A stretch of DNA of 45,153 bases from Bacteroidales bacterium UBA714 (lineage in GTDB: Bacteria > Bacteroidota > Bacteroidia > Bacteroidales > UBA932): the NCBI GenBank assembly GCA_002298075.1, contig DBLW01000209.1:1-45153 (forward strand). Reading direction: 5' to 3'. Position 1 is the first letter of the stretch, and every line of letters starts with the position of its first letter. Of the stretch, positions 6,787-14,476 are shown one piece after another. Below the pieces are notes generated by a model, which had not been told where the DNA came from, ran no database searches, and worked only from the letters and a program-made list of their open reading frames with translations. Both the position numbers and the translations under genes were made by a program.

Positions 6787-8601
6787 CTATTGGCGGACAA
6801 CGGGAAGAATGATTCTGGATGCATTGCCTGCCTGATGGTAGATTGTCACTTCGGATTTGACGTAATCCCCGTCCGAGGCTTCGTATATGTTCGGCATGAA
6901 GGTTTGCGGGTTCATGTAGACCAATGGGAACCAGCTGCTCTGAATCTGTATCATGATCCTGTGTCCTGGGTTCATCTTGTGCGCTATGTCATTCATGGTG
7001 AAGCTCACATGGGTTATTTCTCCTGGCTTGACAGGCTCCGGAGATGACAGGCTGTGGCGGTATCGTATGGGAAACACATCCGCCCTTAGGAGCATCTGGT
7101 AGCCGTCCGGGTGAACATCAATCAGTTTCACGACAATGTCGGCATCGGTTGTACCGAGTGACAGTGCAAGTTCCGCTCTAATTGGGCCTCCGAGCATTAC
7201 CGGGACTTGCAGGCATGCGCTTGTGAATGTAAGGACGTCGTTTCTGTGTGATGCAAAAGACTGGTCAGCTGCCATGTATGCCCTGTCTCTCTTGGATGCG
7301 TCCTGCATGAACGGCACCGGGGCGGACGGGTCTGAGATGTATGCAGATGACGAGCATGAATCGGACGGCATGTCAAGTGAAAGCATTCCGTTCCGATTGA
7401 GATATGCCGGGACATACTCCGTTCCTGGAAACGGCCAGCTTTCTGATGTGTGCCACAGGCTGTCTCCTGACATTCGGATATATACCTGTTCTGGTTTTCC
7501 TCCTTTTCCTTCGAGATAGTGCCTGAAGAACGGGTATTCGATGTTTTTCATGAAATATTCACCTGTCCCGCTTCCGAAATCCGCTTGGCCGAGCCCTTTG
7601 TAAGTCTTGCTGTGCCAGCATCCGTGGCACCATGGGCCATATGCGAAGTGTACGGAGCCGTTCGTGGAGTTGTCCCGGATCAGCCTGTATGTATTTACCG
7701 CACCGTAGCAGTCATCCGTGTCGAAGGTGCCTCCTGTCACGAGAATTGCCGGCTGTATGTCTTTCAGGTGTTGTTCGAGCGAGCGCTCCTGCCAGAAACT
7801 GTCGTAATGTGGATGTGACATGATTTCATTCCAGAATTTCATCGTGTCGGCAAGTGCGGCGGTGAGTGATGTCCCGTCCTTGTGTTCAAGGAACCAGTCA
7901 TATGAGTTTCCTTTTACCGGGTATGGGAGCCGGTGCTCTTTTACCATTGGATTGTTGTGCCGCTTGAACATATATTGTCCGAAAGAGTAGCTGTCTGTCA
8001 GCATAAGCGCTCCGTTGTGGTGCACGTCGTCTCCTTTGTACCAGTCAAGGATAGGGGCCTGCGGTGATACTGCTTTAAGGGCAGGGTGGCCGGAAAGGGC
8101 TGACATTGTGGCGTAGAACCCGGGATATGACATTCCGGTTATGCCCACTTTCCCGTTTGAACGTGTGTTTTTCAGGAGCCATTCTATGGTGTCGTAGGCG
8201 TCGGATGCCTCGTCTGTTTCCGTTGCCGTCTTGTGCGGATTGTATGGCCGGACGTTTTCGAATGTGCCTTCGCTCAGGAATCTTCCGCGTACATTCTGGA
8301 ATACGATGATGTATTCATTGAGTACGAATTGTTCCATTGTACCGGTGAGGTCTGAAGCCCATCCATTGCCGTATGGAGAGCAAGAATATGGAGTCCTGAC
8401 CATCAGGACGGGTCTTTTTTTCTTTGTTGCCGGCTCATATATGGCTGTGTATAGTTTTATGCCGTCCCTCATCTCTACCATTGCCTCGCGCTTCGTGTAG
8501 TTGGCCTCGAGCCATCTGGTGTCTATCTGCCCGTTTCCATGGCATATGAATGAAAGTGTAAGGAGTACTGATAATATCAGGATTCCGGTTGTGTTTTTCA
8601 T
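6787..8601 (-). CDS. Secreted CocE/NonD (X-Pro dipeptidyl-peptidase S15-type) hydrolase
   Basis: A serine alpha/beta hydrolase of the CocE/NonD/PepX family, whose members are acyl esterases or X-Pro dipeptidyl peptidases. I start it at the ATG at 8601 (604 residues), because a signal peptide follows at once (MKNTTGILILSVLLTLSFIC) and a -7 box lies at 8643-8650; an in-frame extension to 8700 would run past that promoter. The nucleophile motif GITGMSYPG carries Ser158. The oxyanion and substrate region is near RTPYSCSPYGNGW, and a conserved histidine lies in the WCHGCWHS segment. The C-terminal third resembles the PepX_C jelly roll (SLGTTDADIVVKLIDVHPDG). Periplasmic or exported location is inferred from the signal peptide. 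The family does not allow a safe choice between peptidase and esterase. Confidence 0.88.
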   Translation of the reverse strand: MKNTTGILILSVLLTLSFICHGNGQIDTRWLEANYTKREAMVEMRDGIKLYTAIYEPATKKKRPVLMVRTPYSCSPYGNGWASDLTGTMEQFVLNEYIIVFQNVRGRFLSEGTFENVRPYNPHKTATETDEASDAYDTIEWLLKNTRSNGKVGITGMSYPGFYATMSALSGHPALKAVSPQAPILDWYKGDDVHHNGALMLTDSYSFGQYMFKRHNNPMVKEHRLPYPVKGNSYDWFLEHKDGTSLTAALADTMKFWNEIMSHPHYDSFWQERSLEQHLKDIQPAILVTGGTFDTDDCYGAVNTYRLIRDNSTNGSVHFAYGPWCHGCWHSKTYKGLGQADFGSGTGEYFMKNIEYPFFRHYLEGKGGKPEQVYIRMSGDSLWHTSESWPFPGTEYVPAYLNRNGMLSLDMPSDSCSSSAYISDPSAPVPFMQDASKRDRAYMAADQSFASHRNDVLTFTSACLQVPVMLGGPIRAELALSLGTTDADIVVKLIDVHPDGYQMLLRADVFPIRYRHSLSSPEPVKPGEITHVSFTMNDIAHKMNPGHRIMIQIQSSWFPLVYMNPQTFMPNIYEASDGDYVKSEVTIYHQAGNASRIILPVVRQ

Positions 8602-8642
8602 GACATCTTGATAGTGTGATTTGACATCTTTGGTTGGTTGTG

Positions 8643-8650
8643 CAAAGATA
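8643..8650 (-). promoter_or_regulatory. -7 box for the CocE-type hydrolase
   Basis: The minus strand reads TATCTTTG (TAnnTTTG). It sits 41 bp upstream of the chosen ATG and downstream of the tRNA-Glu terminator. Confidence 0.7.
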
Positions 8651-8677
8651 TGGAAATGATGTAATGTAAGAAAAGAA

Positions 8678-8708
8678 AAAGAGACCTGAAAGAAATTCAA
8701 GTCTCTTT
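8678..8708 (-). terminator. Terminator after tRNA-Glu
   Basis: AAAGAGAC (8678-8685) pairs with GTCTCTTT (8701-8708) around a 15-base loop. The minus strand continues TTTTCTTTTCTTAC. It starts two bases past the CCA of tRNA-Glu. Confidence 0.8.
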
Positions 8709-8710
8709 AG

Positions 8711-8785
8711 TGGTAGTCGGTAGGGGAATCGAACCCCTATTGCAAGATTGAGAATCTTGAGTACTAACCGTTATACGAACCGACC
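8711..8785 (-). tRNA. tRNA-Glu (anticodon CTC), CCA encoded
   Basis: Minus-strand cloverleaf with acceptor GGTCGGT, anticodon stem CAAGA/TCTTG around loop TTCTCAA (anticodon CTC), T-arm AGGGGTTCGATTCCCCT and terminal CCA. The D-arm (CGTATAACGGTTAGTAC) is of glutamate type. It has its own promoter and terminator. Confidence 0.95.
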
Positions 8786-8805
8786 ATGTTTTCGTTTTGG
8801 GATTG

Positions 8806-8813
8806 CAAAGGTA
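8806..8813 (-). promoter_or_regulatory. -7 box for tRNA-Glu
   Basis: The minus strand reads TACCTTTG. The surrounding 28 bp (8795-8822) are identical to the rplS promoter region at 15268-15295. Confidence 0.75.
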
Positions 8814-8914
8814 TGAATAAAATTTTAAACTCCAAATCTTTTTTAGATTTTTTTGAAAAAATCGAATTTTTGTTTTGCAACCGCTTTTTGTTCCCTCTGC
8901 TCTCAGCTTGCAAT

Positions 8915-9283
8915 TTATTTTAAAAAGACAAAGAAGACGGCGAGAATCAGGCAAAGGAAGGCTGCTATGTGATTCCATTGAAGCCCCTCGCCTTTGAACA
9001 GCAAGGTTACGATAATAGTGAATACCGTCAGCGATATCACCTCCTGCACTACTTTTAGCTGCATCAAGGTGAATGGACCGCCGTTTTCTATGAAGCCTAT
9101 CCTGTTGGCGGGAACCTGTGCGCAATATTCGAAAAATGCGACTCCCCAAGAGAACAGGATGACGAGAAGGAGCGGCCAGCTTGACGAAATCTTCATTTCC
9201 TGAAGTTTCAGATGTCCGTACCATGCGAATGTCATGAATATGTTGGATGCTACCAGCAGAAGTATTGTCCAGATTGCTTTCAT
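8915..9283 (-). CDS. DUF486 (DMT_6) small membrane protein
   Basis: A 122-residue integral membrane protein with four hydrophobic segments, matching the DUF486 family of the drug/metabolite transporter superfamily. Family hallmarks are WYGHLK near residue 22, WGVAFFEYCAQVPANRIG in the middle and GPFTLMQLKVVQEVI after it. The function of the family is unknown. It lies 39 bp downstream of queF on the same strand and is probably the last gene of the queuosine operon. A role in queuosine metabolism is possible but not supported beyond position, and no clear terminator was seen before the tRNA-Glu promoter. Confidence 0.88.
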   Translation of the reverse strand: MKAIWTILLLVASNIFMTFAWYGHLKLQEMKISSSWPLLLVILFSWGVAFFEYCAQVPANRIGFIENGGPFTLMQLKVVQEVISLTVFTIIVTLLFKGEGLQWNHIAAFLCLILAVFFVFLK

Positions 9284-9322
9284 CTCGTTTGCTTTAGGAA
9301 TGTGTCCGAAATTCTCCGTGCG

Positions 9323-9781
9323 CTATTCGTGGTTTTCCATCCTTTTTTCTGCAAGAGCCTGATATTTCGTGCCGGGGCGGCCGTAGTTCGCATATGGGAA
9401 TATGCTTATTCCTCCGCGTGGAGTGAACAGGCCCGTTACCTCAATATATTTGGGGTCCATAAGCTTTATCAGGTCTTTCATTATCTTGTTTACGCAGTCC
9501 TCATGGAAGTCCCCGTGATTGCGGAAACTGAAAAGGTACAGCTTCAGGCTTTTGCTTTCCACCATCTTTACGTCCGGTATATAGGAAATACGTATCTCCG
9601 CGAAGTCCGGCTGGCCAGTAATCGGGCAAAGGCTTGTGAACTCCGGGCAGTTGAAGCGTACCCAATAGTCGTTTTCCATGTGCCTGTTTACAAATGTCTC
9701 CAAGACTTCCGGAGAATAATCACTTTTGTATTCTGTCTTTCTTCCGAGGGCAGTCAGTCCCTCTGTCTCTCTGTTTTCCAT
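9323..9781 (-). CDS. queF: NADPH-dependent 7-cyano-7-deazaguanine (preQ0) reductase
   Basis: Reduces the nitrile of preQ0 to the amine of preQ1, the base then inserted into tRNA on the way to queuosine. The 152-residue, single-domain length matches the short, homo-oligomeric type I QueF. The catalytic cysteine is Cys52 in CPEFTSLCPITGQPDF, with the conserved Asp59 shortly after it. The QueF motif ESKSLKLYLFSF (residues 75-86) and FHED (92-95) are intact. The gene begins 17 bp after the queC stop, as expected for consecutive pathway steps. Confidence 0.96.
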   Translation of the reverse strand: MENRETEGLTALGRKTEYKSDYSPEVLETFVNRHMENDYWVRFNCPEFTSLCPITGQPDFAEIRISYIPDVKMVESKSLKLYLFSFRNHGDFHEDCVNKIMKDLIKLMDPKYIEVTGLFTPRGGISIFPYANYGRPGTKYQALAEKRMENHE

Positions 9782-9798
9782 ATGATATGTTTCTTTTG

Positions 9799-10491
9799 TT
9801 ATTCTTCTGATGTGCTGCAGCAGGACTTTTCACGTGACTTGAGATATTTCTCAAGGCCGTCTCTTCTGAGCTTGCAGGAGGGGCAGTGCCCGCATCCGTC
9901 ACCTTTGATGCCGTTGTAGCAGGTTAGCGTGTCGTTCCTTACGAGGTCAAGCACACCGAGCCTGTCAGCCATTTCCCATGTCTGTGCCTTGTCGAGCCAC
10001 ATGAGGGGAGTATGGATGATGAATTGGGAGTCCATAGCGAGGTTCAGGGTCACATTGAGGGATCTTATGAACGAGTCCCGGCAGTCGGGGTAGCCGCTGA
10101 AGTCTGTCTGTGAAACTCCGGTTATGATATGCCTTATGCCGTTCTCCCTGGCATATACGGCTGCAGTGCTCAGGAAAAACAGGTTCCTTCCAGGAACAAA
10201 AGTATTCGGGAAACTGCCCTCCGGCTTGCTGTCATCCATTTTTATGGATGTGTCCGTAAGGGAATTTGAGCCTAAGGAGCCGATGAAGGACATGTCCATA
10301 TAGCGGAAGTCCACGCCTGCCCGATTTGCAATCTCTTTTGCGCATTCTATTTCAAGGCTGTGCTTCTGTCCGTAGCCGAAGGTAAGCGTATGTACCTGGC
10401 CGAAGTGCTCAAGTGCCCAATATAGGCACGTGGTCGAATCCTGTCCTCCGCTGAAGACGACAAGTGCTTTTTCGGATTTGAATGTATCCAT
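9799..10491 (-). CDS. queC: 7-cyano-7-deazaguanine synthase
   Basis: Converts 7-carboxy-7-deazaguanine to preQ0 using ATP and ammonia. The 230-residue protein has the PP-loop ATP pyrophosphatase motif SGGQDSTT at residues 14-21 and a C-terminal zinc site with Cys191, Cys200, Cys203 and Cys206 (GCGHCPSC). The start ATG at 10491 is two bases after the stop of the upstream transporter gene, so translation is probably coupled. The earlier pathway genes queD and queE are not in this window. Confidence 0.97.
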   Translation of the reverse strand: MDTFKSEKALVVFSGGQDSTTCLYWALEHFGQVHTLTFGYGQKHSLEIECAKEIANRAGVDFRYMDMSFIGSLGSNSLTDTSIKMDDSKPEGSFPNTFVPGRNLFFLSTAAVYARENGIRHIITGVSQTDFSGYPDCRDSFIRSLNVTLNLAMDSQFIIHTPLMWLDKAQTWEMADRLGVLDLVRNDTLTCYNGIKGDGCGHCPSCKLRRDGLEKYLKSREKSCCSTSEE

Positions 10492-10493
10492 AT

Positions 10494-11195
10494 CTATATA
10501 TCTGTTATTTTGAACGGGTTGTAGGATATGCCTTCGTCAAACACATCAATGTTCTCGTGTTCCTTGACTTTTCTGACCACAACTTCCGTGACGGGAAGTA
10601 TGACTATCTCATATCCTGTCTTGAGAAGAATCTGTATGCCCATGAGCTGAAGCATCTCCGCTGTACCTATGCCCCAGAAGGCAATCGGGAAAAAAATGAG
10701 GGAATCCACGGCTTCTCCAGCTATGGATGAAACGACTGCCCTTACGGAGAACCGCTTTCCTCCTGAGGCGACTTTCATCTTGCTCATTATGAAGGCGTTC
10801 ATAGTGGAGCCCGAGAGGAATGCCAGCAGCGATGCAATAGTAACCCGCGGGGCAAGGGCGAACACATAGTCAAAGTGCTCACCGCCGTCCCAGAAAGGGG
10901 CAGCAGGAAGCATGCGCACTATCTGCGCCATTGCGACCACAAAAAAATTCATTGCGAATCCGGTCCATATGACAAGGCGTGCCTTGCGGTATCCATAGAC
11001 CTCTACAAGGCAGTCATTGATGATGTATGATACCGGGAAAATGAGGACGCCGCCTGTCAGGGCTATGCCTCCTACAGTAAACAATTTGGTCTCAAATAGA
11101 TTGGATGCTATGAGGCATACATTGAAAATGATTGCCATGAGCATGAATGAGATGGACAGGCCCTGGCGCTGTCCGGATGTAGTCGTATTCTGCAT
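10494..11195 (-). CDS. yhhQ: Queuosine precursor transporter (YhhQ/VUT family)
   Basis: An integral inner-membrane protein of 233 residues from the VUT family; E. coli YhhQ imports preQ0 and preQ1. About six hydrophobic segments are visible. Conserved features include the N-terminal SNLFETKLF segment, the central FPVSYIINDCLVEVYGYRKAR (about residues 53-73) and the later SIAGEAVDSLIFFPIAFWG, with charged residues inside helices as usual for the family. It is the first gene of a queuosine operon that makes preQ0 and preQ1 de novo and can also salvage precursors. A roughly 90-base leader separates its promoter from the ATG and may be regulatory. Confidence 0.94.
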   Translation of the reverse strand: MQNTTTSGQRQGLSISFMLMAIIFNVCLIASNLFETKLFTVGGIALTGGVLIFPVSYIINDCLVEVYGYRKARLVIWTGFAMNFFVVAMAQIVRMLPAAPFWDGGEHFDYVFALAPRVTIASLLAFLSGSTMNAFIMSKMKVASGGKRFSVRAVVSSIAGEAVDSLIFFPIAFWGIGTAEMLQLMGIQILLKTGYEIVILPVTEVVVRKVKEHENIDVFDEGISYNPFKITDI

Positions 11196-11285
11196 TTTTT
11201 CTTGTTTTGTCAGGGACTTGCGGGAGGCTCCTTGCGGGAATTTCTTGCAAGTTCCAAGTGGTTACCAAGCACACTTTCTGTTTTC
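11196..11285 (-). promoter_or_regulatory. Long structured leader of the queuosine operon
   Basis: About 90 bases lie between the predicted transcription start and yhhQ. The minus strand contains TCCCGCAAG twice, exactly 14 bases apart (11217-11225 and 11231-11239 on the plus strand), and a related TTGCAAG just upstream (11244-11250). A stem can form by nesting CTTG/CAAG around GGAA/TTCC. The AAAAAACUA tail of the preQ1-I riboswitch is absent, and I do not recognise preQ1-II or preQ1-III. A regulatory role is inferred from gene context only. Confidence 0.35.
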
Positions 11286-11291
11286 TGGCCG

Positions 11292-11299
11292 CAAAAATA
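11292..11299 (-). promoter_or_regulatory. -7 box for yhhQ-queC-queF-DUF486
   Basis: The minus strand reads TATTTTTG (TAnnTTTG). It is the only consensus match seen upstream of yhhQ and places the start near 11285. Confidence 0.65.
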
Positions 11300-11409
11300 G
11301 CGAAAATCTGCGGAATACAATCGGAGAATGATGATTTTGTTGTTCAGTGGCCTTTTCATTGTACAGGCCGGGGGTGACGCGCATTGTTGCAATTGATGCA
11401 TAATGTTTT

Positions 11410-11417
11410 TAATTTTG
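11410..11417 (+). promoter_or_regulatory. -7 box for glmM
   Basis: TAATTTTG matches TAnnTTTG, with a TTG about 20 bp upstream near 11386. The start codon is 45 bp downstream. Confidence 0.6.
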
Positions 11418-11461
11418 CAAGTTTCATGACAATAGGGGAATACTAATTTAAATTGAATACT

Positions 11462-12913
11462 ATGACGCTTATCAAATCAATTTCCGGAATCCGCGGCACA
11501 ATCGGCGGCGCTCCGGGAGAGGGGCTTTCGCCGGTGGATATCGTGAAATTCACTTACGCATATTGCGAGAAGATGAAAGAGACGCTTGGCAAGCCGCAGG
11601 GGGAGAGGTACAAGGTGGTGGTCGGAAAAGACGCACGCCTGTCTGGAGATATGGTGGAGCAGCTTGTATGCGGAACCTTGGTATCTTGCGGAGTTGATGT
11701 GATAAAGGCCGGTTTCGCTTCCACTCCGACAACTGAGATGGCAGTCGTGTTTTCCGGTGCTGACGGAGGCATAATCATCACGGCCTCCCATAATCCGAAA
11801 CAGTGGAACGCCCTGAAGCTCCTTAACGAAAAAGGCGAGTTCCTTAATGCTTCGGAAGGTGCGGCAATATTGGAGTGCGCAGAGAAAGAGGATTTTAATT
11901 TTGCGGATGTCGATTCGCTCGGATGCATTGAAGAGCACGATTTTACAGATGAGCATCTGGATGCGGTCCTTGCTCTTGATTCTGTTGATGCTGAAGCGGT
12001 CAAGAAGGCTCATTTCAAGGTGGTTCTTGACGCAGTTAACTCTGTCGGAGGCATAATCATGCCGCGTCTGCTTGAGCGTCTCGGTGTTGAGTGCATTATG
12101 GTGAATTGCGAGCCTACAGGCCAGTTTGCGCATAATCCTGAGCCGCTTCCTGCAAATCTGGTAGAATTGTCCGAAGCGGTGGTCTCCAACAAGGCTGATT
12201 TCGGAATCTCTGTTGACCCTGACGTTGACCGCCTTGCGCTGATTTGCGAGGACGGAAAGCCTTTCGGTGAGGAATATACTCTTGTGAGCGTTGCCGACTA
12301 TCTGCTTTCGAAGGCATATGAAAAGTCTTTAAGCACGGGATGCTCTCTTGATGAGGCTGCTGCCCCGTATTCGCTTGCGACTTCTTCGAACCTGTCTTCA
12401 TCAAGGGCTCTTCGTGATGTCACTGAGCGTTATGGCGGAGTATATTGCGCAGCTGCCGTAGGAGAGGTGAACGTCGTGTCGAAGATGAAGGAATGCGGCG
12501 CCCTTATCGGCGGTGAAGGAAACGGAGGCGTGATTTATCCTGCCTTGCATTATGGCCGTGACGCGATGGTTGGAGTGGCCCTGTTCCTTACGAATCTTGC
12601 CGCGAAGAGAATGAAGGTTTCGGAACTGCTTGCCACATATCCGCAATATGTCATAGCTAAAAATAAAATCGAATTGTCGGACAAGTCCTTGATTGACAGG
12701 ATTCTTGATGAAATCAAAGCTGCATATGCATCTGAGGACATCAATACGGAGGACGGTGTCAAGATTTCTTTCGAGTCACGCCGCGAATGGGTGCACCTGC
12801 GCAGGTCCAATACTGAGCCTATCATACGCATTTATGCCGAGGCTGCTGACAGGGATGCTGCCGATGCCCTTGCCCGTGAGATTGTCTGTATCGCACAAAA
12901 AATCATAGGATAG
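11462..12913 (+). CDS. glmM: Phosphoglucosamine mutase / phosphohexomutase
   Basis: Alpha-D-phosphohexomutase, most likely making glucosamine-1-phosphate for peptidoglycan precursor synthesis. I use the ATG at 11462 (483 residues) rather than the in-frame TTG at 11453. Key features are KSISGIRGT near the N-terminus, the phosphoserine loop ITASHNPKQWN with Ser109, the metal-binding DPDVDRLAL in the middle, the sugar-binding loop GGEGNGGVIYP near residue 350, and RRSNTEPIIRIYAEA as the phosphate-binding loop near the C-terminus. SGIRGT and a longer sequence than E. coli GlmM are typical of Bacteroidota members; mannose or glucose phosphates as substrates cannot be excluded. Its stop codon overlaps the GTG start of the next gene (TAGTG), implying coupled translation. 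Confidence 0.93.
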   Translation: MTLIKSISGIRGTIGGAPGEGLSPVDIVKFTYAYCEKMKETLGKPQGERYKVVVGKDARLSGDMVEQLVCGTLVSCGVDVIKAGFASTPTTEMAVVFSGADGGIIITASHNPKQWNALKLLNEKGEFLNASEGAAILECAEKEDFNFADVDSLGCIEEHDFTDEHLDAVLALDSVDAEAVKKAHFKVVLDAVNSVGGIIMPRLLERLGVECIMVNCEPTGQFAHNPEPLPANLVELSEAVVSNKADFGISVDPDVDRLALICEDGKPFGEEYTLVSVADYLLSKAYEKSLSTGCSLDEAAAPYSLATSSNLSSSRALRDVTERYGGVYCAAAVGEVNVVSKMKECGALIGGEGNGGVIYPALHYGRDAMVGVALFLTNLAAKRMKVSELLATYPQYVIAKNKIELSDKSLIDRILDEIKAAYASEDINTEDGVKISFESRREWVHLRRSNTEPIIRIYAEAADRDAADALAREIVCIAQKIIG

Positions 12914-13980
12914 TGTTTTCGTTCAGGACTACATCATTGGAGGAACAGCTTGACAAGGCCTTGCTTGAGGGCAAGGTCGGCTGTTTCTGTACACAGAACT
13001 GCTGGGATACCGAACGCGGAAGGTATATGTATGACATTTTCCGTGACAGGGGTAACCTTCATACTATATTCAATCCCCGTGACACTGAGCTGACTCCGCT
13101 GACGAACCATATCGGGTTTGCGAAAGATGAACTTGCAGGCCTGAGTGCCGTGGTCGTGGAAATCCAGGATGTCGGGACGAGGTATTTCAATTATACAAAG
13201 GATGTGTTCCGTCTGATGGAGGTGCTTAAGGAGATGAATGACGAGGCCCCTTCGCTTTATGTTGTGGACCATATCAACCCGGCGGGACGTGTCGTTGAGG
13301 GTACTATGCCTTCTGCGGAATCGGAACCTCATGTTCCCAAGGTAGCACATCGCCACGGGCTTACTCTCGGAGAGCTTGTGAATCTTTATTACGCGGAGAT
13401 TGGCGCGAAGTTCGCCCTGCATGTCATTTCTGCCCTTGCAACAGATTCCAACAAGCAGCTAATGCCGTGGACTATTGCTCCTGCGTCAGATGTGCCGGGA
13501 CTTTTCACTTGCGATGTCTATAGCGGCGGGGGATTGTGGAACAACACGAACGTGACCCCGGGCATCGGAACGGCAAGGCCGTATGAGTATATCGGTGCAC
13601 CTTTCATAAAGACTGCCGGACGCGAGGTGCTTCCCGGTGCAGACGGAATCATGATGCGTCCTTGCTCTTTCACGCCTGCATGCGGCAGATATTCCGGTGA
13701 GAAGTGCTACGGATATCAGCTTATGCTCGAGCCTGGCAGGGACTATCACTCCCTTATCCATACGCTGCAGATAATGAGGTATTTCTCCCAGAGGTATGAC
13801 GAGTTCCGTCTGGATGACGGTTTTGCGGCGAAACTTTCTGATTCTGTGCTCTTTGGATATGTGGCCGGTGAGGTTTCTTTGGAGGAAATGAAGGAGCATG
13901 TGAAGCTTGAAGAGCAGAAATGGGTGCGTAAAGCGAAGAAATATGTTCTGTATGATGACCAGCCTTATAGGGTCAAGTGA
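12913..13980 (+). CDS. DUF1343 / GH171 (NamZ-like) family protein, cytoplasmic form
   Basis: A 355-residue member of the DUF1343 family, which includes the exo-beta-N-acetylmuramidase NamZ (GH171). Supporting motifs are VVEIQDVGTRYFNYTKDV near residue 80, the YVVDHINPAGRVVEGTMP segment near 115, and HRHGLTLGELVNLYY near 145. The GTG start shares one base with the glmM stop codon. Unlike typical NamZ proteins there is no signal peptide, so it should stay in the cytoplasm. The family's usual PEHG motif (from memory, near the active site) reads NPRD here, so activity may differ or be lost. Coupling to glmM suggests a link to amino sugar or cell-wall recycling, but that is inference. Confidence 0.8.
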   Translation: MFSFRTTSLEEQLDKALLEGKVGCFCTQNCWDTERGRYMYDIFRDRGNLHTIFNPRDTELTPLTNHIGFAKDELAGLSAVVVEIQDVGTRYFNYTKDVFRLMEVLKEMNDEAPSLYVVDHINPAGRVVEGTMPSAESEPHVPKVAHRHGLTLGELVNLYYAEIGAKFALHVISALATDSNKQLMPWTIAPASDVPGLFTCDVYSGGGLWNNTNVTPGIGTARPYEYIGAPFIKTAGREVLPGADGIMMRPCSFTPACGRYSGEKCYGYQLMLEPGRDYHSLIHTLQIMRYFSQRYDEFRLDDGFAAKLSDSVLFGYVAGEVSLEEMKEHVKLEEQKWVRKAKKYVLYDDQPYRVK

Positions 13981-14042
13981 TGAATGGCAGGAAATCTTGT
14001 GCGAAAACATTGATTATCTTTGGTTATTCGGAAAAAAGGAAG

Positions 14043-14050
14043 TACATTTG
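14043..14050 (+). promoter_or_regulatory. -7 box for rpmE
   Basis: TACATTTG matches TAnnTTTG and a TTTG lies about 20 bp upstream. The rpmE ATG is 36 bp downstream. Confidence 0.7.
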
Positions 14051-14085
14051 CGGCTCGAAAAATAGTTAACTAATTTTTACGTATT

Positions 14086-14334
14086 ATGAAAAAAGGTATA
14101 CATCCCGAAACCTACCGTCTTGTAGCTTTCAAGGATATGTCAAATGATCAGGTCTTCATCACCCGCTCATGCGCGAACACTAGGGAGACCATCGAGATCG
14201 AGGGTGTTGAGTACCCGGTTGTAAAACTTGAGATTTCAAGCTCTTCACATCCGTTCTACACCGGTAAGATGAAGCTCGTTGATACTGCGGGCCGTGTTGA
14301 CAAATTCTATCAGAGATACGCCAAGAAGAAGTAA
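14086..14334 (+). CDS. rpmE2: 50S ribosomal protein L31 type B
   Basis: An 82-residue L31 with the family start MKKGIHPETYRLVAFKDM and the SSSHPFYTGK(M) segment, ending in a basic VDKFYQRYAKKK tail. The CxxC zinc-binding cysteines of type A L31 are absent, which makes it the zinc-independent type B (YkgM-like). It has its own promoter and terminator and is monocistronic. Confidence 0.96.
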   Translation: MKKGIHPETYRLVAFKDMSNDQVFITRSCANTRETIEIEGVEYPVVKLEISSSSHPFYTGKMKLVDTAGRVDKFYQRYAKKK

Positions 14335-14360
14335 TTTCTTCCGAGACATAAAGGTTATCA

Positions 14361-14398
14361 GGAGGCCATTGAGTCAGAATGCTCATGGCCTCCTTTTT
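14361..14398 (+). terminator. Terminator after rpmE
   Basis: GGAGGCCAT (14361-14369) pairs with ATGGCCTCC (14385-14393), followed by TTTTT. It begins 26 bp after the rpmE stop. Confidence 0.88.
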
Positions 14399-14476
14399 AT
14401 ATTCTGCCTTACCGATGTGGAGAGTCTGGAGCAACGTTCTGCGAATGGATTATGAGATTGTGTTAAGCTGTTGGCG

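Noticed and set aside
8697..9224. 175-codon minus-strand open frame spanning tRNA-Glu
   Set aside because: It overlaps tRNA-Glu and its promoter and lies out of frame over the well-supported DUF486 gene.
9212..9919. 235-codon plus-strand open frame
   Set aside because: It is antisense to queF and the end of queC, which have complete catalytic motifs; composition is that of a shadow frame.
11196..11285. preQ1-I riboswitch
   Set aside because: The conserved A-rich tail with CUA pairing and the short P1 hairpin loop pattern could not be found, so the leader is reported only as a candidate element.
11092..11401. Short minus-strand frames in the yhhQ leader
   Set aside because: They overlap the yhhQ start or the promoter and have no coding character; a leader peptide was considered but lacks a convincing start position after the -7 box.
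11477..12133. 218-codon minus-strand open frame
   Set aside because: Antisense to glmM, whose active-site and metal motifs are clear; no promoter and no family.
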